From DATMNR01 sp963702765 (GTDB taxonomy: Bacteria > Chloroflexota > Ktedonobacteria > Ktedonobacterales > Ktedonobacteraceae): a DNA stretch of 64,000 nt. Location of the stretch: the NCBI GenBank assembly GCA_963702765.1, contig CAVPEB010000033.1:1-64000 (forward strand), in the 5' to 3' direction. The position numbers and the translations under genes are program-made. The number at the start of each line of letters is the position of its first letter. Position 1 is the stretch's first letter. Shown in pieces: positions 17,254-24,417 of the stretch. The notes below the pieces were generated by a model. That model saw only the letters and a program-made list of their open reading frames with translations. It was not told where the DNA came from and ran no database searches.

Positions 17254-18453
17254 ATGCCAAGCGAAGTAGTAGAAATGAGTGGGCACATCATCGACTCCTG
17301 GACGCTTCCACGAGCCTGGGACGTAATCATGGACCGTGGAGGCAATTTCGATGTCGAAGAAATGAATGTTGGCAAGACCAAAACAGAACATAGTTATGCA
17401 CGCTTAAAAGTCACAGCTCCCAACGATGAAACATTAGAAATCATCCTTTCTGAACTGCAACAATTAGGTGCTGCAATCCTGCACGGAAATGATGCCGAAA
17501 CTGCCACAGTTGAGCAACACGGTGTATTACCGGCAAAGTTTTATTCCACTACAAACCTACCTACTCAAGTGCGTCTGCATGGACATTGGGTGCAGGTAGA
17601 GGGCATCGAGATGGATGTCGCAATTGTGATTGACAAAGCCAACAATCGCGCGTACGGCAAACCCATGCACGAAGTGCAAATTGGTGAAGAAGTCGTAATT
17701 GGACATGATGGCATTCGGGTTCAGCCCTTTGAGCGGGCCAGAGATCGCGAATCGTTTGCATTCATGCAAAGTACTGTCTCCACAGAGAAGGTCAAGGTTC
17801 TTGCAATCCATGAGATTGCGCGCCAGATGAAAGAGACTCGCGCACATAACGGCAAGATTCTCTTTGTGCTAGGCCCGGCGGTCATCCATACCGGAGCTGG
17901 TCGCTATATCGCGGATCTGATTCGTCGTGGCTATGTGCAGGTCATCTTTGGGGGAAATGCTATCATAACGCATGACATCGAATCGGCGCTGTTTGGCACT
18001 TCGCTTGGTATCAATCTCCGCAGTGGCGAACAGGTTGAGGGTGGACATCGCAACCATTTACGCGCTATTAATGCAATGCGTGCTATTGGTTCAGTCGAAA
18101 AGGCTGTCGAAACAGGCTTACTAAAAGAGGGCATTACATACGAAGCTTTGAAACGCAACATCCCCATGGTGCTGGCCGGATCCATACGCGACGATGGCCC
18201 TATGCCAGGTGTCATTAGTAACATGCAGGAGGCTCAGAAACGGATGCGAGAGGCATTGGATGGCGTTGAGATGGCAATTCTCGTCGCATCTATGCTGCAC
18301 GCTATCGCCACAGGCAATTTGCTTCCGGCGACAGTGCGTACAGTCGTAGTAGATATCAATCCGTCAGTAGTGACAAAGTTGGCTGATAGAGGGAGTTTTC
18401 AGGCAGCAGGACTTGTTACAGATGCAGAGCTATTTCTTAAGGGAGTTAGCTGA
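17254..18453 (+). CDS. LOR/SDH-type bifunctional enzyme, TIGR00300 family (archaeal-type ornithine cyclodeaminase-like)
   Basis: About 399 residues. The N-terminal MSGHIIDSWTLPRAWDVIMDRGGNFDVEEMNVG and TEHSYARLKV are the conserved N-terminal domain of the TIGR00300/LOR-SDH group, and the C-terminal half holds the NAD-binding signature VLGPAVIHTGAGRYIADLIRRGYVQVIFGGNAIITHDIE. Characterised relatives act as NAD-dependent ornithine cyclodeaminase in archaea and as part of cyanobacterial arginine/ornithine catabolism. The ATG at 17254 has AGAGAGGA upstream. It follows the Cas4-like gene closely, an unexpected partner for an amino acid enzyme. Confidence 0.85.
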   Translation: MPSEVVEMSGHIIDSWTLPRAWDVIMDRGGNFDVEEMNVGKTKTEHSYARLKVTAPNDETLEIILSELQQLGAAILHGNDAETATVEQHGVLPAKFYSTTNLPTQVRLHGHWVQVEGIEMDVAIVIDKANNRAYGKPMHEVQIGEEVVIGHDGIRVQPFERARDRESFAFMQSTVSTEKVKVLAIHEIARQMKETRAHNGKILFVLGPAVIHTGAGRYIADLIRRGYVQVIFGGNAIITHDIESALFGTSLGINLRSGEQVEGGHRNHLRAINAMRAIGSVEKAVETGLLKEGITYEALKRNIPMVLAGSIRDDGPMPGVISNMQEAQKRMREALDGVEMAILVASMLHAIATGNLLPATVRTVVVDINPSVVTKLADRGSFQAAGLVTDAELFLKGVS

Positions 18454-18503
18454 GACCCTGTCATAATGAAAACAAATAAAATCGTAGAGGAGATCATTTT
18501 ATA

Positions 18504-19216
18504 ATGGCAACATTAGCTTCGATGCCACAGGTGTCAATTGACCGGGAGGACTTAATCCGTTTTGGTAATACTTGGACTGATAATGGTGGAAGACTAAGCC
18601 GAACACCACCGCAATCTTCTGGAGAACTAGGCAAACTTTTTGATACTGCAGTGGGTAATGCACTGGCAACAATGCTTGGAGGTATCGTAATTGTCTCGCC
18701 TCATTCAAACTCACTCACCCCACCCCAAGCTGAATGTGTTGAGGTAGGACCTGTTCGTGTGATAGGAGGTGTACGCCCACAAAACTTTGATGTTGGTTAC
18801 CGACCTGACGGTGTGCGTTTCGCATTTGATAGTAAAACGTTAAATGATAGAGAGAGAGTGTTGGGAAAAACTGGCAGAATATGATCAATGATTTAGCTAC
18901 TGAAGCTACTACGGTTCACAGCCGTTTTCCACATGCTGTAGTAGCTTTTATGGTGATCTGTCCAGCACCCTGTGTTTCATTAGCACAGAGAAAAGCAACT
19001 ATTGAGACTCTCGAACGTCTTGCACGAAGGAGCAATGTAGATGGTCCGCTCTATATGGCTGAATCCATATCACTCATTTTATGGCACCCCAGTAATGGCA
19101 CAATCGACGCAGATATCCCTATTTCTTCGTCTCCGCTACGAATTGAGAAGTTTTCTGAACAGGTAGAAGCAACATACGTTAGTCGATATAAAGGACTTCC
19201 ACCTCATACTGACTAG
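18504..19216 (+). CDS. Type II restriction endonuclease-like protein (frameshifted)
   Basis: About 237 residues if one lost base near 18855-18870 (the TTGGGAAAAAC run) is restored: the first frame ends at 18884 and the second continues GKNWQNMINDLATEATTVHSRFP to 19216. NFDVGYRPDGVRFAFDSKTLND in the middle reads as a PD-(D/E)XK site (D, then D-S-K). Directly downstream is an N6-adenine methyltransferase, so this is probably the nuclease of a restriction-modification pair. Base composition is more AT-rich than the flanks, consistent with transfer. Sequence specificity cannot be told. Confidence 0.7.
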
Positions 19217-19373
19217 AACATTTAGACTATACCGCTAATGTATGGTAAGATACGAATTAGTCAAAAACCACAATTAATTTTCCGTTATGAAATGACTGAA
19301 CTGTATAAAGGCAATGAGAATGATATTGTGGGACGAAGAGATAGATCTAAGTGATCATTAAGGAAACTATTTC

Positions 19374-20495
19374 ATGAAACCTGTAGCAACGTATCAGAAA
19401 ATTCGAGGAGGATATTATACGCCTAAGCCTATTGCCGACTTTCTCGCTCGATGGGCTATTCAGACACCTACCACAAAAGTTCTGGAGCCTAGTTGTGGAG
19501 ATGGCATATTACTAGAATTTGCTATTGAAACACTAATCAGCCTCGGTGCAGAAAATACAACCATCAAAAATCTTGTTCAGGGGATTGAACTCGACCCGCA
19601 AGAGGCACAGAAAGCTTCAGAACGCACACATAAACCAAATGGTTTGCCACTTGCACAAATTGATGTAGGCGATTTCTTCACATACTGCCAGACCTATCTC
19701 TTTGAGGATCGACAATTTGACGCTATTATTGGCAACCCTCCATTTATTCGTTACCAAAACTTTCCCGAGCATCAACGTACAATGGCATTCTATCTTATGC
19801 AACAAGCAGGGTTGCATCCTAGTCGATTGACGAATTCATGGGTTCCATTTCTTGTAGCAGCTACGTTACTACTTAAGAAGACTGGTCGGCTAGCAATGGT
19901 TATCCCGGCTGAACTCTTACAAGTTAACTATGCGGCAGAACTTCGATATTTTCTTAGCAACTACTATAGCTATCTAACTCTCATCACATTCAAAAAGCTT
20001 GTTTTTACTGGTACTCAACAAGAAGTAGTTTTACTACTTGGTGAGAAAAATGGTAGTGATCATACAGGAATGAGGACTATCGAACTTGATGGAATTGATG
20101 ATCTTACCTCATATGAATATGCTACTTTTATCGGAGAGCGACTTAAAGACATGGACCATTCCACTGAGAAATGGACTATGTATTTTCTTGACGAGGAAGA
20201 GATTCAGTTAATTCGCGCCCTAAAAGCTCATCCAAAACTGACTATTGCAAGCAAGGTCATTGACGTTGATGTTGGTATTGTTACAGGTTTGAACGAGTTT
20301 TTCGTGCTGAGTGAGCAAGATGTTGAAAAACATTCTCTAAAGCCTTACACTCAGCGTATTGTTGGTCGTTCAGCCCACCTTCCTGGGATTCTCTTTTCTG
20401 AATCAGATTGGCTTGCCAATGTAGAGAGCCAATCGCCAGCATTCCTTTTTAGCCCACCGGATGCTTCGCAACATATGGCAAAAGTTACGAGATAG
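19374..20495 (+). pseudogene. N6-adenine DNA methyltransferase, Eco57I-like, truncated at the 3' end
   Basis: 373 residues retained. GGYYTPKPIADFLARWAI and VLEPSCGDGILLEFA form the AdoMet site and FDAIIGNPPFIRYQNF carries the NPPF catalytic motif IV of amino methyltransferases. The C-terminus breaks off at SPPDASQHMAKVTR, where relatives normally continue into a target-recognition domain; none of the three frames carries on beyond about 20 codons before the convergent CGNR gene. It therefore probably lost its DNA-recognition part. It pairs with the endonuclease just upstream. The decayed state of both suggests a defunct system, unless the nuclease frameshift is a sequencing error. Confidence 0.8.
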
Positions 20496-20558
20496 ACGAG
20501 TTAATAGGAAATTAGATCATTCTTTACGACGAATTTAAACGTTTCGATTGGTGTTCTG

Positions 20559-21194
20559 TTAGGAAACAGTTGATGTACTCTTCTTACGCGTATAAAACCT
20601 GCGAGCTTTTTCCCGATTGCCGCAACTCTTCATATTACACCAGCGACGGCTGTGGTTCTTGCTCGTATCGATAAACAACCAGTTACAACTGTCAGAGGCA
20701 CATACACGAACCGTATCCAGGTCATCCGAAGTCAGGAAATCCGCGGCTGATCGCACTACCTGCCAGAGCATGCAGTCCAGGTCATCTGGCTTACAAGCCC
20801 ATTCCCAACGAAATCCATGCGTGTCTGGAACAAGCTGAGCGTGTTTTTGTGCTTCTGCAACCATAGCACTTAAAGTTACAAGATCGCCATCCTCAGGTGA
20901 TTCCTCTTCCGCTACCGCTTTGAAAATGCGAAAAATCGCTTCTCGCACTTCAACAGCGCGCTGCAAAACTCTGGTTGCTTCGGAAGGATGTTGCGCGGCC
21001 TTCTCAAGCAATTGCTGGGCCTCTTGCTCAGTCACTACCTGCGTCTGCCGACTCCAAGATATGAGATCCTCAAAGCTAACCAGTAGCTCTTGAGGGTGTA
21101 TTTCTGTTCGATCATCTACAGTATTGGCAAAATCCAGGCACAACAAACCACTAGTTAAGTCAAAAATCTGTTCTTGTTTTTCATGCTCTTCCAT
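20559..21194 (-). CDS. CGNR zinc-finger / ABATE-domain transcriptional regulator
   Basis: 211 residues. The N-terminal GLLCLDFANTVDDR and the helical middle fit the ABATE domain, and the C-terminal VRVCASDSCNWLFIDTSKNHSRRWCNMKSCGNREKARRFY is the zf-CGNR zinc finger with its C-x4-C and C-x3-C pattern. Such proteins are stress-response regulators. GGAGG precedes the ATG. It is divergent from a small gene at 21341, and the spacer contains a strong promoter and short repeats that could be its operator. Confidence 0.9.
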   Translation of the reverse strand: MEEHEKQEQIFDLTSGLLCLDFANTVDDRTEIHPQELLVSFEDLISWSRQTQVVTEQEAQQLLEKAAQHPSEATRVLQRAVEVREAIFRIFKAVAEEESPEDGDLVTLSAMVAEAQKHAQLVPDTHGFRWEWACKPDDLDCMLWQVVRSAADFLTSDDLDTVRVCASDSCNWLFIDTSKNHSRRWCNMKSCGNREKARRFYTRKKSTSTVS

Positions 21195-21250
21195 ACAATC
21201 TAACCTCCTATATCACTTTATCACATAATTTACTAACCAGCAATATACAC

Positions 21251-21279
21251 TTGACAGGTTACAATTTTTCTGTTACAAT
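21251..21279 (+). promoter_or_regulatory. Consensus sigma70-type promoter with embedded direct repeat
   Basis: TTGACA at 21251-21256, a 17-base spacer and TACAAT at 21274-21279. Start of transcription is expected near 21286, about 55 bases before the ATG at 21341. The octamer GTTACAAT occurs twice, once in the spacer and once on the -10 box, 14 bases apart, which suggests binding of a regulator, perhaps the divergent CGNR protein. Confidence 0.75.
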
Positions 21280-21340
21280 ATAACCATCAAAAGTAATTTT
21301 ACTGGTTAATGAACATTTTGTCAAGTAAGGAGGCCAACAC

Positions 21341-21580
21341 ATGCATCCAATTGATCACTACGAAACCTTACGCAGAGGAAGAGAGGAACTGCTGAAACGT
21401 GCCGAGTATGAGAGGATGGTTCGAAAAGCAAAGGCGGATCACATACTGAACAGAAACATTCATCATGCCGCCACCTGGATTGGCATTCACCTTGTCACTG
21501 TGGGTAAAAAGCTCGAGCAATTTGGATCGTTCGCTAAAACCCGGCAGTCTCATTCATCTTATACTTCAACGAGACCTTAA
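21341..21580 (+). CDS. Small hypothetical protein, divergent from the CGNR regulator
   Basis: 79 residues: MHPIDHYETLRRGREELLKRAEYERMVRKAKAD then a mixed hydrophobic stretch. The N-terminus is a charged helix, possibly coiled. A strong AAGGAGG and a consensus promoter argue that it is expressed. No family is recognised. Divergence from the CGNR regulator suggests it may be its target. Confidence 0.7.
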   Translation: MHPIDHYETLRRGREELLKRAEYERMVRKAKADHILNRNIHHAATWIGIHLVTVGKKLEQFGSFAKTRQSHSSYTSTRP

Positions 21581-21652
21581 TCTCTGTAGCGCACAAGTCA
21601 TAAGAGTATTCTGCGTAACAAAAGCACGCAAAAAAGGACAAAAAGGACAAAA

Positions 21653-21790
21653 ATGATGCAGACGATTGCCATATTACTCATTTTGTTAGTTGTATTCAAC
21701 GTTACAGTTTTCCTCTGGGGCTTTGACAGCAGAGATGGTTTCGAATCAACCCAGTCAGAGCTACGTCAACGATGGCCGGCATCCTACTAA
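21653..21790 (+). CDS. Single-pass membrane microprotein
   Basis: 45 residues (44 if the second ATG is used): MMQTIAILLILLVVFNVTVFLWGFDSRDGFESTQSEL and a short basic end. It has one N-terminal membrane helix and a polar cytoplasmic or external tail. AAGGAC lies 6 bases upstream in a doubled AAAAAGGAC run. It sits between the small gene at 21341 and a terminator-like hairpin at 21824-21852, so it is probably the last gene of that transcript. Function unknown. Confidence 0.55.
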   Translation: MMQTIAILLILLVVFNVTVFLWGFDSRDGFESTQSELRQRWPASY

Positions 21791-21823
21791 GAAACTACGT
21801 ATGAATGTACATGGAGCAGTTAG

Positions 21824-21852
21824 GATTCCGTTGTCTTCAAGACGACGGAATC
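21824..21852 (+). terminator. Probable rho-independent terminator
   Basis: GATTCCGTTGTCTT and AAGACGACGGAATC form a 14-base stem with one G-T wobble and a very short loop. It is followed by TCTTATTAAT, a weak T-run. It ends the small-gene transcript before the monooxygenase-like gene. Confidence 0.6.
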
Positions 21853-21876
21853 TCTTATTAATAAGGGGTTAAATCA

Positions 21877-22203
21877 ATGATCGCAAGAATTTGGAAAGGT
21901 CAAACGCCTGAATCGAAAGCCGATCAATACTTCGATTTCTTAAAAGCGACAGGCATCAAGGATTATAAGAAGACAAAAGGTAATCAAGGAGTGTCAGTCT
22001 TACGCCGCAAACACGAAGGGCATGCAGAATTTTTCTTACTTTCCCTCTGGGAATCCTGGGATGCTATTCGCGAATTTGCTGGAGACGATGTTGATAAAGC
22101 TTTTTACTATCCTGAAGACCCGCAGTACCTTCTCTCAATGGAGCCTGATGTTGAGCATTATGAAGTTTTACTGCCCTTAGATGAAAAGGATTTCATTTCA
22201 TAA
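21877..22203 (+). CDS. Antibiotic biosynthesis monooxygenase-like (ABM fold) protein
   Basis: 108 residues. MIARIWKGQTPESKADQYFDFL followed by GVSVLRRKHEGHAEFFLLSLWESWDAIREFAGDD fits a dimeric alpha/beta-barrel protein of the ABM type seen widely in actinobacteria and Chloroflexi. Such proteins are small heme-, quinone- or signal-related enzymes; the function here is unassigned. Stop overlaps the convergent small gene by 11 bases. Confidence 0.75.
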   Translation: MIARIWKGQTPESKADQYFDFLKATGIKDYKKTKGNQGVSVLRRKHEGHAEFFLLSLWESWDAIREFAGDDVDKAFYYPEDPQYLLSMEPDVEHYEVLLPLDEKDFIS

Positions 22204-22426
22204 GTAATGTGTGCAACCTTGTCCATTCGTACCTTTTTTTGATACAAAGTGGCATCCCATGAAGGAAAAGTTGCTGCCCACATTTCATTGTTGGGCCACG
22301 GTACTTACATCTGATCTGATACCCGTTCGTCTTTGGATTCTGCTCGATTGATTCTACGTGTATCATATGAAAAGCGACATCCTTGATAGTATCCGCGATA
22401 TGTTCAGCTTCCTTTTCGGACAACAT
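22193..22426 (-). CDS. Small hypothetical protein
   Basis: 77 residues, MLSEKEAEHIADTIKDVAFHMIHVESIE then a cysteine-containing half (IRCKYRGPTMKCGQQLFLHGMPLCIKK). AGGAAAG lies upstream. The helix-plus-cysteine layout looks protein-like but no family is recognised. It ends inside the 3' end of the ABM-like gene. Confidence 0.5.
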   Translation of the reverse strand: MLSEKEAEHIADTIKDVAFHMIHVESIEQNPKTNGYQIRCKYRGPTMKCGQQLFLHGMPLCIKKRYEWTRLHTLLMK

Positions 22427-22637
22427 ATTTGCACTCTCTTTCCTGAGAAAGAAAAAGATGATCAGTTTCCAGTTTTTAGGAGATTACATTCATATACGGC
22501 ATTGGTTACTTTAGGATATGATACGTGGTAATGAGAACTACCTCATTAATCAGGGCTTATTATAACCGCTTTATATGTTAGACTCAAGCTAAGACTCAAG
22601 TTTTCACATAAAATCAACAAGTGAGGTTATACGCTAC

Positions 22638-23150
22638 ATGACAGAACATATTGACAAAGCAGGAGTGCTCAAAGAGATGGGTACAAGTTACGCAACACTC
22701 GAAGCAATACTGGCATCGTTAGATAAGACACAATATTTCATTGAAGGAGTCATTCCTGGTTGGTCTATCAAAGACATACTGGCTCATATTTCATCCTGGC
22801 ATCATCGACTGTACCAGTTCTTAGATGCAGCCCTGTATAATCAGGAACCAGCTATTTCAGGCCCAGACAATATCGAAGAGTTGGACGCACTCAATGCACA
22901 GTTTTATATCGAGAACAAATCTCTCCCTCTCGATGAGGTGCTGGCAGACTTCCGTAACACGTATCAGCACATTTTAAGCATTGTACAGGCTATGCCAGAA
23001 GAAGATTTGCTAAATCCTCACAGATTTTCCTGGTCTCAAGGGGAACCGCTTTGGAAATCTATTGCCGGAGATACCTATGAGCATTACCAGGAGCATATAC
23101 TACAAATCCAGCAATGGCTAGATTCAACTAAACCCGTAAACAGGATATAA
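22638..23150 (+). CDS. ClbS/DfsB family four-helix protein (DinB-like fold)
   Basis: 170 residues. MTEHIDKAGVLKEMGTSYATLEAILASL, the GWSIKDILAHISSWHHRL motif near residue 55, and a C-terminal EHYQEHILQIQQWL match the ClbS/DfsB group. ClbS itself is known to protect cells from the DNA-alkylating toxin colibactin by opening its cyclopropane; most family members are uncharacterised. The gene ends 4 bases before a YcaQ-like DNA glycosylase gene. Upstream at about 22529-22548 the inverted repeat TAATGAG/CTCATTA may be an operator. Confidence 0.85.
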   Translation: MTEHIDKAGVLKEMGTSYATLEAILASLDKTQYFIEGVIPGWSIKDILAHISSWHHRLYQFLDAALYNQEPAISGPDNIEELDALNAQFYIENKSLPLDEVLADFRNTYQHILSIVQAMPEEDLLNPHRFSWSQGEPLWKSIAGDTYEHYQEHILQIQQWLDSTKPVNRI

Positions 23151-23154
23151 TTGT

Positions 23155-24330
23155 ATGGTATTACAACTATCACGAGAAGAAGCACGCCGCTTTCTCGCAC
23201 GCTATCATTTACAGCCAACCGATTTGACAGGAGTCATCGACCGTTTAGGGACGGTGCAATACGATCCGTTGAACCCGGTGGGACGCAACGCCGACCTCGT
23301 TTTTCAAGCGCGTATTCCCGGCTACCAGGTAGATGATTGGCAAACAGCAGCTTATATTGACCGCATCATCTACGACGCGTGGGATAAGCAAGCCTGTCTT
23401 GTCGCTGCGAGCGATTGGCCAATGCGTGCTCTTGTTCGCGAGAAGTTTCGTCCCTATCATGATCGAGAAATTCTAGAGGCCGATCCAGAAGGCACAGCTA
23501 AAATATTAGCAGCCATCGATGAGCAAGGGCCGCTCTCATCTCTCGAATTCGAAGATCGTGAACGTTTCGGTGAACCTGGATCATGGTCAGGCTCAACACG
23601 CACCAAGCGCATCCTGCGTTCCTTATGGGCCTGTGGTGAATTGGTGACGCATCATCGCAAAGGCGGGCGACATTATTATGATAGACCGACTCGAGTAATT
23701 CCAGAACAGCATTTCATATTACCCCCACTGATCGATGAAGAAGCCTACTATCGGTGGATCATCCTGCGCAGGTATAAGGCAGCAGGCATCTTGCGTCCCA
23801 CAGCTGAAGCTGCCATCTGGAGTGCATGTGATGAAGCGCCGAAACGCAAATGGGCACTGGCAGAGCTTCTAGAGGAAGGTTCGCTCACCCAACTGCAAAT
23901 CGGCGAACTTACAGGATTATATTATGCACCTACAAGCGCGCTCACATTACTCGATGAGCCACTGCCAGATCCGCGGGTAATCTTCATGGGACCTCTCGAT
24001 AGTATGCTGTGGGATCGTAAATCGGTCTTGCAGATCTTTGACTTCGACTATATCTGGGAAGTATACAAACCCGCGGAACAACGTAAATGGGGATACTATA
24101 TCCTGCCAGTCTTCTACGGTGATCGTTTTATAGCGCGCGTGGATTCACGATTAGAGAAAGGTACCTGGACAATCTCGCGCTGGTGGTGGGAGTCAGATAT
24201 CATACCCAATGCTGATCTCCTCGACGCGTTAGGCATAGCAATCGAGAATTTCTTGCACTATTTACGTGCAGATAGGATATGCTACGGAGAAAACGTGGAT
24301 GCATTGGTAAAGCAAGTTACATTTGCTTGA
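23155..24330 (+). CDS. YcaQ/AlkZ-like winged-helix DNA glycosylase (HTH_42 family)
   Basis: 391 residues. LSREEARRFLARYHL, then GTVQYDPLNPVGRNADLVFQARIPGY near residues 33-58, and a C-terminal FYGDRFIARVDSRLEKGTW match the HTH_42/YcaQ family. The Q-x-D (Q35, D37) corresponds to the catalytic pair of YcaQ, which unhooks interstrand crosslinks and excises alkylated bases; AlkZ relatives use QxQ. Translation is probably coupled with the ClbS-like gene just upstream, suggesting joint protection of DNA against an alkylating or crosslinking agent. That link is inference. Confidence 0.85.
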   Translation: MVLQLSREEARRFLARYHLQPTDLTGVIDRLGTVQYDPLNPVGRNADLVFQARIPGYQVDDWQTAAYIDRIIYDAWDKQACLVAASDWPMRALVREKFRPYHDREILEADPEGTAKILAAIDEQGPLSSLEFEDRERFGEPGSWSGSTRTKRILRSLWACGELVTHHRKGGRHYYDRPTRVIPEQHFILPPLIDEEAYYRWIILRRYKAAGILRPTAEAAIWSACDEAPKRKWALAELLEEGSLTQLQIGELTGLYYAPTSALTLLDEPLPDPRVIFMGPLDSMLWDRKSVLQIFDFDYIWEVYKPAEQRKWGYYILPVFYGDRFIARVDSRLEKGTWTISRWWWESDIIPNADLLDALGIAIENFLHYLRADRICYGENVDALVKQVTFA

Positions 24331-24417
24331 TATTGTATAATGAATCTAAACAAACTCATGTTGCGTATTAAGACTATCTAAGATGAGTTTAAATTTTGAT
24401 TTTGGATAAACTCTAAG

